This document shows, piece after piece, positions 51,135-60,512 of a stretch of DNA of 64,000 nt. Under the pieces are notes generated by a model. It did not search any database, was not told the origin of the DNA, and saw only the letters and a program-made list of their open reading frames with translations. The translations under genes and the position numbers were made by a program. Source of the DNA: Collinsella sp. AF23-2 (GTDB taxonomy: Bacteria > Actinomycetota > Coriobacteriia > Coriobacteriales > Coriobacteriaceae); assembly GCF_003459245.1 (NCBI RefSeq), contig NZ_QRVG01000002.1:82715-146714 (forward strand), given 5' to 3'. The number at the start of each line of letters is the position of its first letter. Position 1 is the stretch's first letter.

Positions 51135-52868
51135 ATGCCTGCTAAGTACACAGAAGAGAAGAACGTTCTCATGCTCATGAGTCTTATGAAGCAGCATGGA
51201 GTGAGGAAAATCGTTGCCTCTCCGGGGACCACAAACATATCGTTCGTGGTCAGTCTTCAGCGCGACCCGTATTTCCAGGTGTTCTCCTCCGTTGATGAAC
51301 GCTCCGCGGCCTATATCGCCTGCGGTCTTGCAGAAGAGTCTGGCGAGCCGGTGGCTCTCAGCTGCACGCAGGCCACAGCGTCCAGGAATTACTTTCCGGG
51401 TCTCACTGAGGCCTATTATCGGAAACTTCCCGTGCTTGCAGTTACTTCGACGCAGCATGCGGTCCGCATTGGCCAAAACATTCAACAGGCCATCGATCGA
51501 ACCGTCCAACCTATCGACACCGTGAAGTTGAGCGTGCAAGTGCCTATCATTCAGAGCGCTGAGGATGCCACTTACGCCAACGTTGCCATCAATCGAGCGC
51601 TGCTTGAGCTTCGGCGCGATGGCGGAGCCCCCGTCCACATCAACCTCACCACAACCTATACCAAGGTATACGATGCCTCAGAGCTCCCCAAGAGCCGTAG
51701 CATCATGCGTTATACATCAGAAGATGAACTTCCTCAGATCCCTTCCGGCTCCAGGGTTGCCGTCTATGTCGGTGCGCACAGCCGCTGGAGCGATAGACTT
51801 ACCGTTGCCGTTGATTCATTCTGCGAGACCTACGGCGCGTGCGTTCTCTGCGATCAGACGAGTAACTATTGGGGCCGTTACCGCGTGAACCCCTCGCTGC
51901 TTTTCTCGCAAGGCAATGCCGTTGCCTCGTCAGAGACAATCGACGTCCTCATCCACATCGGGAACACTTCGGGGGGAGCCGCGCCAAGACGTCTTAAGGC
52001 GTCCTGGCGCGTCAATCCGGATGGAGAGGTGCGCGACACTTTCGGTTGCTTGAAGAACGTCTTCGACATGTCTGAGGAGCGCTTCTTTGAAACATATGCG
52101 AGTATGGTTGACTCGACTACTTCGCCGGCGTACCGAGAGGAGTGCGCGCGCGAGGCTACCGCCATTATGACCAAGATTCCTGAATTGCCTTTCTCAAACG
52201 CTTGGATGGCTCAACAGACTCTGCCCCTCTTCCCTGAGGGCTCAATTATCCACATGGGAATTTACAACTCGTTGCGTACATGGAGCCTCTTCGAGGGCAA
52301 TCGGGTCCGTGGGTACTGCAACACGGGAGGATTTGGCATCGACGGTGGCGTATCAAGCCTGCTCGGAGCATCGCTGGCTACAGATGCCCCCTGCTTCGGC
52401 GTGTTCGGTGACCTTGCATTTTTCTATGATATGAATGCACTCGGTAACCGTCATGTTGGCAACAACCTACGCATCCTCATTGTTAACAACGGCTGCGGTG
52501 TCGAGTTCAAGAATCATATCAATCGCGCTTACCCCCTCGGCGATGAGGCAGACCTCTATGTAAGCGCTCGGGGCCATTACGGGCACCAGTCGCGCAAACT
52601 TATTAAGCACTTTGCCGAGGACCTTGGGTTCGAATATCGGGGCGTTGAGACAAAAGATGAGTATCTAGTCGCTGTTGACTTGCTCGTTTCACCAGAACCG
52701 CGCGACCGCCCCGTTCTGATTGAAGCGTTTGTGCGACCCGAGGACGACACCGATGCACTTAAGATCCTCTACAGTATCGAGGAGACTACGACGGGAAACG
52801 CCAAGGCTGCCATCAAGTCTGTCATTGGTGAAAAAGGCGTACGCATGCTGAAGGGGCTTGTTCGATGA
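51135..52868 (+). CDS. Thiamine-diphosphate-dependent enzyme (MenD/acetolactate-synthase-like)
   Basis: TPP enzyme (577 aa) with the three-domain layout of MenD and acetolactate synthase. The N-terminal domain has the catalytic Glu in SSVDERSAAYIACGLAEESG near residue 54 and then CTQATASRNYFPGLTEAYY. The C-terminal TPP domain has FGDLAFFYDMNALGNRHVGNN.RILIVNN near residue 432, where GDG is changed to GDL but the distal NN is kept. It is not menD by context: the next gene, overlapping by four bases, is an NAD-dependent sugar reductase. The pair may build a branched-chain sugar, as YerE/YerF do. This is an inference, and the true donor and acceptor are unknown. Confidence 0.75.
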   Translation: MPAKYTEEKNVLMLMSLMKQHGVRKIVASPGTTNISFVVSLQRDPYFQVFSSVDERSAAYIACGLAEESGEPVALSCTQATASRNYFPGLTEAYYRKLPVLAVTSTQHAVRIGQNIQQAIDRTVQPIDTVKLSVQVPIIQSAEDATYANVAINRALLELRRDGGAPVHINLTTTYTKVYDASELPKSRSIMRYTSEDELPQIPSGSRVAVYVGAHSRWSDRLTVAVDSFCETYGACVLCDQTSNYWGRYRVNPSLLFSQGNAVASSETIDVLIHIGNTSGGAAPRRLKASWRVNPDGEVRDTFGCLKNVFDMSEERFFETYASMVDSTTSPAYREECAREATAIMTKIPELPFSNAWMAQQTLPLFPEGSIIHMGIYNSLRTWSLFEGNRVRGYCNTGGFGIDGGVSSLLGASLATDAPCFGVFGDLAFFYDMNALGNRHVGNNLRILIVNNGCGVEFKNHINRAYPLGDEADLYVSARGHYGHQSRKLIKHFAEDLGFEYRGVETKDEYLVAVDLLVSPEPRDRPVLIEAFVRPEDDTDALKILYSIEETTTGNAKAAIKSVIGEKGVRMLKGLVR

Positions 52869-53947
52869 AAGCGCTACTTCTGGGGGGCACGGGTGCGATA
52901 GGGAACTATCTCCAGGGGGAACTTTCCTCTCGTGGGTGGGACGTCTTCGTTACCTCTCGAAGCGCCCGTAGATCGCAGGGTTCGGTCACCTATCTCCGGG
53001 GCAATGCGAAGGATCCAGTATTTCTCGCTGATGTGTTAAAGGATGGATACGATGTCCTAGTAGACTTTATGACATGGGACCCCGAGGTATTCCGTTCAGT
53101 GTCCGAGCTCATGCTTGCTTCGGCTGGCCGCTACGTATTCCTCTCGTCCTACCGTGTCTTTGCCGATTCGCCGATTATTGACGAGCGAAGCCCGCGTCTC
53201 CTTGAGTCGTGTCCTGATGAGAGATATCGCGCTGGCGGAGAGTACGCAATCATTAAAGCTCATGAGGAGGACATCCTTCGATTCGGCTCGATGGAGAACT
53301 GGACCATCGTGCGCCCCGCCATTACCTTCTCGGGTGATGGTGTGGGCAGATTTCAGCTATGTACATACGAAAGCAGTCTCTGGCTTTGGCGCGCTTTAAA
53401 GGGGCTTCCGGTCCCCGTCGTTCACGATATGATGGGGAAACAATGCACTCTCACATGGGCATGTGATGTCGCGCGGATGATTGCACTGTTGGTCGGGAAC
53501 TCCGCTGCCGCCGGTGAGGACTTCAATGTGGCGACCTCGCAGCACCAGACTTGGGGCGAAGTGCTCAACTTGTATCGCTCCGTCTTGCCGGTCGAGACGC
53601 GCGATGTGACACTTCATGACTATGAGTACCATTGCGGTCCCGCTTTGAAGGAATATGGCTACATTCCCCAGGTTCGCTACGACCGTATGGTCGATCGCAT
53701 TCTCGACAACTCAAAGGTGCTTGAGTTCACGGGGCTAACGACTGGCGACCTTACCGACGTTCGAGAGGCGCTTCCCCGGGAACTCTCGGCCTATCTTTCG
53801 CATGGGCCGCACCTCTCCGCATCCCCGACGGTGCAAGGGCGCCTCGATCGAGTCTCCGGTTCGTCATTGCCGTTTCGAGACACTTTAAGCGAATTCGGGG
53901 TTTCTGGTTCCCTTAAGTATCTTGCTGCAATATTTGGGTTGGTGTAA
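52865..53947 (+). CDS. NAD-dependent epimerase/reductase (SDR family)
   Basis: Extended-SDR Rossmann protein (360 aa). LLGGTGAIGNYL at the N-terminus binds NAD(P). FLSSYRVFADSP holds the Ser/Tyr-like region, and the active-site tyrosine/lysine pair may be YAIIKAHEE near residue 134. RPAITFSG and TWACDVARMI are typical later motifs. The ATG overlaps the TPP-enzyme stop (ATGA), so the two are translationally coupled and probably act in sequence on one nucleotide sugar. Reduction of a keto group created by the TPP enzyme is a plausible role. Confidence 0.8.
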   Translation: MKALLLGGTGAIGNYLQGELSSRGWDVFVTSRSARRSQGSVTYLRGNAKDPVFLADVLKDGYDVLVDFMTWDPEVFRSVSELMLASAGRYVFLSSYRVFADSPIIDERSPRLLESCPDERYRAGGEYAIIKAHEEDILRFGSMENWTIVRPAITFSGDGVGRFQLCTYESSLWLWRALKGLPVPVVHDMMGKQCTLTWACDVARMIALLVGNSAAAGEDFNVATSQHQTWGEVLNLYRSVLPVETRDVTLHDYEYHCGPALKEYGYIPQVRYDRMVDRILDNSKVLEFTGLTTGDLTDVREALPRELSAYLSHGPHLSASPTVQGRLDRVSGSSLPFRDTLSEFGVSGSLKYLAAIFGLV

Positions 53948-53954
53948 AGGAAAC

Positions 53955-55388
53955 TTGAGTCAAATAAAAAAGAAGAAACAGGATACTGAGGGTTCCGAGC
54001 AATCGCATGCTATGGCTCTCATTAAGAATACGGGCATCTTTGCTATTGGCACATTCGGCTCTAAGATTCTCACGCTTCTGATAATCCCGCTTTGTACTCA
54101 TTATATCGCAACGGACGACATGGGCATCTATGACATGGTCTATACCATAATTGCCCTCCTGCAACCCATTGCAGTTCTTGCTATTCCAGAGTCGCTGTTC
54201 CGTTGGGTTATTGATGCTAAGGCCGATAAAAAAAGCGTCTACTCGACTTGGTTGGGTCTCTTTGCTGGGCTTACAGCGGTGTTCACGGCGATATTCTGGA
54301 TCTGCTGGCTTATTGTCGACTTTGCCGATGCGGGTCTGATGTATGTCCTTGTCGTATTGAGCTGTCTTTATCAGAGTTTTCAGTACGGCACGCGTGGCCT
54401 TCATAACAATAAGTTGTTCGCGATTTCTGGCATCGTTTACTCAATCGCGTACTGTCTTGGCTGTTTTCTCCTGGTCGCCGTCCTGAATGTGGGATATCAC
54501 GGACTTCTTTACGCGATGCTGTCCGCCACAGTCGTAGCATCGCTATTTCTGGTTGTTCCGCAGAGAGAACTCAGATCGTTTGCGGCATCCGGCATTAATG
54601 GGGAAGTGGCGTTGGAGATGCTGCGCTACTCGCTTTATTTGTTGCCCAATCAGCTGAGTTGGTGGGCGATGACTATGCTCGGGAGACTGATAATTGTCGG
54701 CTTCATGGGCTATTCCGCAAATGGCATCTTCTCCGTGGCGATGAAGTTTCCCTCCGCGCTCTCGATGATTTCCAACATTTTCACCCCCGCTTGGCAGGAG
54801 CAAGCAGTTATGCTCTTCAAGAAGAAGGGGAAGGACGAGTATTTCTCGAAGGTATTCAACCAATACGCCATTTTGCTTGCTACTTTGCTCATCCCCGGCG
54901 TGCCTGTGACCAAGCTCTTTGTCCAGTTTGCCATGGATCCTTCTTACTTTTCATGCTTTAACTACGTAGCACTTTTATACCTAGGCGCCGCCCTCAATGC
55001 GCTTTCTGCGTTTGTGGGAGTACTATATATGTGTGCCAAGGACACCAAGGGCGCTGCCAGTACTACGGTCATCGGCGCCGCCGTGAATATCGTTGCATCC
55101 CTTGCGCTTGTTCCCTTGATAGGTCTTATGGGGGCGGCACTTGGCAACTTCCTTGGAAATGCAGCCATTCTCGTTGCTCGCTTGAAGCAAACCCATAGAT
55201 ACTGCACGATGACTGTTGACTGGAAGAGGATTTTGGCTTACGGAGTGATTGTCGTTGTGGTTTCGCTTCTTGCGGCTGGTCTCAACTCGCTTCCTTCGAT
55301 TTGCGCACTATCCCTCTGCTGCGCAATTGTCTTCTATTTTGCTAACCGCAGCTCCGTTAAGACTCTCAAGAGTTTCCTTAATAAATAG
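53955..55388 (+). CDS. Wzx-like polysaccharide flippase (MATE/MOP superfamily)
   Basis: Polytopic membrane protein (477 aa) with about 12-14 hydrophobic segments. KNTGIFAIGTFGSKILTLLIIPL near residue 23 is the standard Wzx opening, shown here because it is the recognised motif. YRTEEYG-type loop is represented by TDDMGIYDMVYTI. TTG at 53955 directly follows the reductase gene and gives a Lys-rich N-terminus typical of the family; ATG at 54012 is the alternative. Neither has an ideal ribosome site, so the start is uncertain. It is the last gene of the polysaccharide locus on this strand. Confidence 0.85.
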   Translation: MSQIKKKKQDTEGSEQSHAMALIKNTGIFAIGTFGSKILTLLIIPLCTHYIATDDMGIYDMVYTIIALLQPIAVLAIPESLFRWVIDAKADKKSVYSTWLGLFAGLTAVFTAIFWICWLIVDFADAGLMYVLVVLSCLYQSFQYGTRGLHNNKLFAISGIVYSIAYCLGCFLLVAVLNVGYHGLLYAMLSATVVASLFLVVPQRELRSFAASGINGEVALEMLRYSLYLLPNQLSWWAMTMLGRLIIVGFMGYSANGIFSVAMKFPSALSMISNIFTPAWQEQAVMLFKKKGKDEYFSKVFNQYAILLATLLIPGVPVTKLFVQFAMDPSYFSCFNYVALLYLGAALNALSAFVGVLYMCAKDTKGAASTTVIGAAVNIVASLALVPLIGLMGAALGNFLGNAAILVARLKQTHRYCTMTVDWKRILAYGVIVVVVSLLAAGLNSLPSICALSLCCAIVFYFANRSSVKTLKSFLNK

Positions 55389-55998
55389 CATTGTGGAATA
55401 ATTTTTCGGTTGAGCAGGGAAACTAGCTGTTAGCACCGGGCGATTTTAACCACTGCTAAAAATAATTTTTGACCATTTCCGCTCACCGAATATTGACCAC
55501 CACGTCCCTGCTGCCACCTGACGTTTGCGGTATCTACGCGATAACGTCAGGTGTGCAATTGTGACGAACGAGAACTTAGATGGCCCACGGTAAGATATAA
55601 TCGCGACGCCCTGTGAAATGTCAGTAGAGGAGGGGGTAGGCCCGCAGGTATGTAACATTGCGGAGTACTACAGAAAGACAGAGCTTGCTCGCTTCCGGAC
55701 GAGGACGATCAGGAGCACGGGTTCAGGGCCCTGCCTCATGGGAACATCGGGAAGATAGCTTCAATTGCACATTGGATATTCCAATTATCCTTATTTGTTG
55801 ACTTGAGAGTCGGCTGCCGATCGATTACGTAAGAGTCTCCTCCATTCACCGACTGACAAAACGATTTACACCTAATTATTGGCGCTGCTCAGGGACATTT
55901 TCTTTGTTTGTGCCTTGATCTCGCTAAACTAATAACTGCTGCTACCAGGGCATTTTCTGGTGCACATTCTATTGGCTCCTGCGAAGATCGGGGCGGGT
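55389..55998. other. Gene-free stretch with an 11-bp inverted repeat
   Basis: About 600 bases without a convincing gene. At 55515-55553 there is a perfect inverted repeat CACCTGACGTT / AACGTCAGGTG with a 17-base loop. A minus-strand frame of 70 codons over it looks like no known protein. The region probably marks the junction between capsule locus and accessory DNA; base composition is A+T-richer than either backbone or capEFG. Confidence 0.4.
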
Positions 55999-57093
55999 AT
56001 GTTTGCTGCCGAGTCCTACATCAGCCGTCATTACATTGCGATTGTTGCCATGGCCTGCCTATGCGTTTTGCTGGGCGGGCCTTCTTATGCCGCGGGCGCG
56101 GAGAGCCTCATCATCGCGGGCGCGACGTACTACGAGCCGGGCGTGTCGGGCCTCGGCTGGGCCTGGACCGATGCCGACAACCTGGAGCTTAACGGCTACG
56201 CGGGCGAGGCCATCGGCGCCGACGGCAACCTGGTGCTGGCGCTTGCCGGGCAAAACTCCGTGACGGAGTCGCATACGCCGGATGCGGACATCACGCTGTG
56301 CGGCATGGAGGTGTGGGGCAACCTGACGCTTCGCGGCACCGGGACCCTGACGGCGACGGGCTCGCAGTGCGGGATCCACGTCTCGCAGGCGCTCGTGGTG
56401 GACGGTTGCACCGTCGACGCCCGGGCAGGCGGGGCCGATATAACGGACGAGGCGGTCGCCGGTGTGATCGCAGGCGACATGGCCGTGCGCGGCGGCGGAC
56501 GCGTCGTTGCCGCGGGCGCCGGGTCCGGAGCGGGCGTGCGCGCCTACGGCGTGTATCTGCAGGATGCGGGCCTTGGCGCTGGCGCGACCGGCTGTCGGCT
56601 TTCCGTCGACGCCTCGTGGCTGGATGCGAACGGTACCGATGGCGGCGTTGCATGCACGGGCGGGTCGCTTGTGTCCGCACGGTTTGTGGCGCCTGCTGGC
56701 GGGACCTTTGGTGCAGGTGGCGTGGTGGATGCCTCCGGTGCGGTGGCGCCGCATGTGGTGATTGAGCCCGAGGGCGCTACGTCCCCGGCGGGGGAGGCAG
56801 ACGGGGGCGGTGTGCCTGGCGATAGCGTGAACAAGTCTCCCACCGATGCTAACCCCGCTGCCGGAGAGCTCACCACAGGGCCCACGGCAAATCCGGCGCT
56901 GAAACCCGCGGCCACGACAGCCAAAACAACAACGACAGTAACCAAGACCACGGTGTCCACGCCGTCCAAGTCCAGGACCGCCATCGCGACCACTGCGGTA
57001 CTCCCCAAGGCCGGCGACAGCAACTGGATCGCCGCGTCCGTGGCGCTTTTCCTACTGGGGACAGTGCTCCTGACTGCCGTATATCGCTGCTGA
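55999..57093 (+). CDS. Secreted cell-wall protein with sortase-type C-terminus
   Basis: Predicted surface protein (364 aa). A signal peptide covers about residues 1-34 (hydrophobic IAIVAMACLCVLLGG, then PSYAAGA). Residues 40-270 are a Gly/Ala-rich beta repeat region resembling carbohydrate-binding-like or beta-helix domains (ITLCGMEVWGNLTLRGTG). A Pro/Thr-rich linker with TTKTTTTVTKTTVSTPS follows. The C-terminus is LPKAGD, a hydrophobic segment and a short YRC tail, a sortase-like sorting signal in which LPKAG replaces LPXTG. ATG at 55999 is chosen over GTG at 55960 because the signal peptide then starts cleanly. Very G+C-rich. Function unknown. Confidence 0.75.
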   Translation: MFAAESYISRHYIAIVAMACLCVLLGGPSYAAGAESLIIAGATYYEPGVSGLGWAWTDADNLELNGYAGEAIGADGNLVLALAGQNSVTESHTPDADITLCGMEVWGNLTLRGTGTLTATGSQCGIHVSQALVVDGCTVDARAGGADITDEAVAGVIAGDMAVRGGGRVVAAGAGSGAGVRAYGVYLQDAGLGAGATGCRLSVDASWLDANGTDGGVACTGGSLVSARFVAPAGGTFGAGGVVDASGAVAPHVVIEPEGATSPAGEADGGGVPGDSVNKSPTDANPAAGELTTGPTANPALKPAATTAKTTTTVTKTTVSTPSKSRTAIATTAVLPKAGDSNWIAASVALFLLGTVLLTAVYRC

Positions 57094-57142
57094 GGCGGCG
57101 CGACGCATCTTGCTGCAATACAAAAACTCCGTTGAAGCTTTG

Positions 57143-57178
57143 AGGGCAACACTTCCGGATAGGGGGCGTTGCCCTTTT
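57143..57178 (+). terminator. Terminator of the surface protein gene
   Basis: AGGGCAAC / GTTGCCCT arms around a 17-base loop, followed by TTTT. It lies 50 bases beyond the stop. Confidence 0.75.
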
Positions 57179-57598
57179 CGCGCATGCAACATCTGATGTG
57201 CTAGCCATATGCGATTTCGCACTGAGAATGGAGCCGAGTAGCTTTCTTCAAAATAAGATCACCCAATACCTTTCTTCCGGACCAGCGCTAACTTGCACTT
57301 TTTGGTGCTGAGAGATTCTGAGACGCATGGGTGGCATTCGCACTTGTCTGGAGACCATTGGGGGAGCCGTCGGATGAAGTCGTCATCAAGGGCGGAAGCC
57401 GCTGTCATCGAGGTTATCAGCAATGAGGTTAGAAGCCGATAAGTATCTAACCAGCATCGAGGGATGGGATTACCATAGGGACGAAGGCGTTTTGCTTGAG
57501 AGGATCATAAACCGGCCCATCGCACAAGACGGGCAATGGGCCATCTGATATCAACGTTGGGCGATATGCAATTCGCCTTGACAGCATAGGAGGTGCAA
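57179..57598. other. Region upstream of the PHP-ATPase gene
   Basis: About 420 bases. Six-frame reading shows no protein I recognise. It probably contains the promoter of the PHP-ATPase gene, but I cannot point to a clear -35/-10 pair. Confidence 0.3.
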
Positions 57599-60004
57599 TT
57601 GGAACGCATAGTAACTAAGCCAACCAGAATCGATCTGCATATCCATTCTGCTGCAAGTGTCGTCACAAAGGACAAAGGCAAGAAGGAACTTTCCGATTGC
57701 GACAAAGACCATGTTAACGTGCTGCTTCGCGGTTTGGAGGCTCATGGCATCAACATGTGTGCAATCACTGACCACGATTGCTTTGACAAAGACCTTTACT
57801 TCGCTTTGAAGGAGAGGGAGGGGGATGGCTACCTAAACAAAGTGCTTCCTGGTATTGAGTTCAGCGTATCGATTCGCGCCGATGGCAAGAAGCCGACCGT
57901 CGTCCATATCGTTGCCATCTTCGATGACCGGCACCCCGATCTGATTGACGGCATCGCCGAGGTCGTCTGTGATGAGAACGGGAAACCGCGCTACGACGAT
58001 CTCAATAATGGCGCTTTCACCGAAGACGGTTTCGCCAAGGTCCTGAGGGACATCGGCCTCAACGCCGTCCTCATCGGACACGAAAAATCGGCCGGCCAGG
58101 AAGCGAAGCGGGACGTGAGCAGTCTCGGCGCGAATTGCGCCAGCGAAGTAATTTTGACCGAGTTTGTCGACGCGGTCGAAATTCTCAACAAGCGGCGAGA
58201 ACTCGACATCAAGAGGCTCATCGAGACCTATCCCAAAGATGCCGTTCCGTTTGTTGTCGGGAGCGATTGTCATGATTGGGCGACATATCCAGGGAAAGAA
58301 GGCGGTGAGATTTCATTCTCCAGCCTGAAATGCCTGCCAACTTTCGAAGGTCTGCTCATGGCAATCACCGACCCCTCGAGAATCAAGGTCGGCGACTGCT
58401 CGTTCTTCAGCGCCAGCTCCTCGAAGCTCGACTCGCTTGAACTCTCAATTGATGGCAAGTGCTTTGACATACCGCTTTCGCCCGGAATAAATGCGATTAT
58501 CGGCGACAACTCCATAGGCAAGTCGATGATGATTCACCGCATAACCGGTTGCCGTCATGTGGGCGATTCCAAGTTGGTCGACGGATACGAGGCCTATTGC
58601 GCGAAGGAGGGCATAAGCGTCGATACCCTTCTCCCAGATGCGGCTGAGTTCAAGTTCGACGATCAAGACAGCGTTCGTAAAACCCTCGAAGAGCTGCATT
58701 CGGGGCAGGGGCAAGACGATTATTTTGGTAAGTATTTTCAATCCCATGTTGATGTCGACTCTATCAAAGATTCGCTTAAGCGCTTCTTCGACGAGTGCGT
58801 TGTCGCCCTAGAGTCGAAAGCGCGCTTCAACGATGCGCTCCGTCGACTTGATAAGCATGAGGTGGTTTTGCGCGACCTACCAAAGTCCGAGATGCTTACC
58901 ATCTCCCAATATTCGAAGAAGATCTCTTTTAAGGACATCGATGACCTCGGCTCCAAGTTGCTCTCCTGCAGGAGCGACCTTGTCAACGCCAGAGCAGATT
59001 ACTCGAGACTTTTTAAAGAGATGGGACTTGAGGCTGCCGAGGCCCATGCCGATGCAATGGAGGCGTTGGCCAGGCTTCTCAAGCTTGTCGAGAAGCATAG
59101 GCTAGTCTACGAACGCGACGACGTGAAGACCCGAGCAGTCAAGGGCACTGCGAGCGAGGAGCGCAGAGTTCTTTCGAAGAGGAAGACTGACGAGCAGAAA
59201 ACTATCGATGATTATTCGGCGACTCTTGACGATGTCTCTGGGAAAATTGCCGACGCAGTGTTGCTTGCCGCAAAACGACGCGACAGGAAGCTCGAGTATG
59301 CCGTTCCTGTTGACATTAGGGTTCCCAATCCTATGGGGAAATTCATATTTGTCTCCGAGCTTACTTCCGGTAAGACCGACGTAGACTACTGCAAAGCGGT
59401 GTTCGAAGAGGTGTTCAACAAGCCCAAGCTTTCGCTACTGTTAAATGGCATTCAGTCCGAGACTGAGTTGACTACGGAGGAAATAGCCGCAGCGGTAACA
59501 GGTGAAAAACCTTCTATGGCGACGTGCTACGATCAGATTCGCAACAAGCTTCATGCGGTAGTTGACCGTGTAACCGAGAGAAGGAAAATCACCAACAAGT
59601 CCATAGGCATCGACGCCGAACCGTCGCCTGGCCTGTACGGGACCCTGTACTTCGACCTTTTGGCGGAGGAGGACGCTAAACCAGGGATCTATATTATCGA
59701 CCAGCCGGAGGATCAGATCTCGCAAGTAGCGATTAAGGAGCACGTCCTTGGCGCCTTTAAGAGGATGAGCGCCAACCGGCAGGTGCTGATGATTACGCAC
59801 AACCCGCTCTTTGTCGTAAACCTCGATGTCGATAACGTCATCGTTCTCGCACGCGATAAAAATGGAATAATTGACGTGAAGAGTGGGGCTTTGGAATACG
59901 AATGCGACGACTACAAGGTGCTCGACCTTGTGGCCAAGACTGTTGAAGGAGGTGCTGACGTTGTTAAGAAACGACTCAAACGCTATGGCTCAGAAGGCAT
60001 ATAA
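57599..60004 (+). CDS. TrlF-like PHP-domain AAA/SMC-type ATPase
   Basis: Large two-domain protein (801 aa). Residues 10-230 are a PHP phosphoesterase: DLHIHSAAS near 12, TDHDCFD near 57 and GSDCHDWA near 220, with metal-binding His/Asp. Residues 270-790 are an ABC/SMC-type ATPase with Walker A AIIGDNSIGKS near 302, a coiled-coil-rich middle, Walker B YIIDQPEDQIS near 697, and a late MITHNPL switch His. This matches TrlF-family PHP-ATPases, many of which lie in defence islands. TTG at 57599 is chosen because AGGAGG ends five bases upstream; GTG at 57593 overlaps that site. The gene overlaps a small downstream gene by 44 bases. A nuclease role is an inference. Confidence 0.75.
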   Translation: MERIVTKPTRIDLHIHSAASVVTKDKGKKELSDCDKDHVNVLLRGLEAHGINMCAITDHDCFDKDLYFALKEREGDGYLNKVLPGIEFSVSIRADGKKPTVVHIVAIFDDRHPDLIDGIAEVVCDENGKPRYDDLNNGAFTEDGFAKVLRDIGLNAVLIGHEKSAGQEAKRDVSSLGANCASEVILTEFVDAVEILNKRRELDIKRLIETYPKDAVPFVVGSDCHDWATYPGKEGGEISFSSLKCLPTFEGLLMAITDPSRIKVGDCSFFSASSSKLDSLELSIDGKCFDIPLSPGINAIIGDNSIGKSMMIHRITGCRHVGDSKLVDGYEAYCAKEGISVDTLLPDAAEFKFDDQDSVRKTLEELHSGQGQDDYFGKYFQSHVDVDSIKDSLKRFFDECVVALESKARFNDALRRLDKHEVVLRDLPKSEMLTISQYSKKISFKDIDDLGSKLLSCRSDLVNARADYSRLFKEMGLEAAEAHADAMEALARLLKLVEKHRLVYERDDVKTRAVKGTASEERRVLSKRKTDEQKTIDDYSATLDDVSGKIADAVLLAAKRRDRKLEYAVPVDIRVPNPMGKFIFVSELTSGKTDVDYCKAVFEEVFNKPKLSLLLNGIQSETELTTEEIAAAVTGEKPSMATCYDQIRNKLHAVVDRVTERRKITNKSIGIDAEPSPGLYGTLYFDLLAEEDAKPGIYIIDQPEDQISQVAIKEHVLGAFKRMSANRQVLMITHNPLFVVNLDVDNVIVLARDKNGIIDVKSGALEYECDDYKVLDLVAKTVEGGADVVKKRLKRYGSEGI

Positions 60005-60305
60005 GGTCGGGCTGAAGGATGGGAAGATCGCGATCGAGGGTGTTGACGACTTTTCCATTGATATCGAAGACCCGAAGCTGAACGTAGGGAAGTTGTACTC
60101 GGCCCTTTTCGCTGGAATCGACGAACCTACGACGATTTCCCTCGAGCCCGCGACTGAACTTAAACAGGATCGCAAAGCCTTCTCTTTCTTTGAAAGCTTG
60201 AAGAAGATCGTGGATGGCGCTTGCGAAAAGATGAATCCGGGTCTGGTTGATATCGCCAAGAAGTCTGAAGGGCTCGACGCCGACGACGTGACAAAGCGGA
60301 GCTGA
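59961..60305 (+). CDS. Small unknown protein, partner of the PHP-ATPase
   Basis: A 114-residue soluble protein with no motif that I recognise. It starts at TTG (59961), seven bases behind a perfect AAGGAGGT, inside the last 44 bases of the PHP-ATPase gene. This overlap, the shared TTG start style and the strong ribosome site argue that the two are made together in a fixed ratio. The sequence has a beta-rich first half (YKVGLKDGKIAIEGVDDFSIDIE) and a helical second half. ATG at 59985 is the alternative start. Confidence 0.6.
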   Translation: MLRNDSNAMAQKAYKVGLKDGKIAIEGVDDFSIDIEDPKLNVGKLYSALFAGIDEPTTISLEPATELKQDRKAFSFFESLKKIVDGACEKMNPGLVDIAKKSEGLDADDVTKRS

Positions 60306-60477
60306 CGCCCTGCTGCTTATTCGCGAAAGCCAAGGGCAATGGAGACTTTCATGGTAACTATTGTTTGCGATATACGCGGTAGCGCGATTGGGCATGATGA
60401 CATGTTAGTTGTCTAGGGTAATTTGGAATTGTGGATATGCGCGGCCATCAATAAGTGTGGATACTCAGAGCGTGGGT

Positions 60478-60506
60478 TTGACGAGGCCCAAGTTTGAAGA
60501 TACTAT
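60478..60506 (+). promoter_or_regulatory. Promoter of the small RNA / Abi region
   Basis: TTGACG and TACTAT hexamers are spaced by exactly 17 bases. A transcript starting about seven bases later would begin near 60513 and run into the terminator at 60553-60580. Confidence 0.7.
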
Positions 60507-60512
60507 TATGAC

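Noticed and set aside
51135..52868. Menaquinone gene menD
   Set aside because: The protein is MenD-like, but there are no men genes nearby, the GDG motif is altered, and it overlaps a sugar reductase within a capsule locus.
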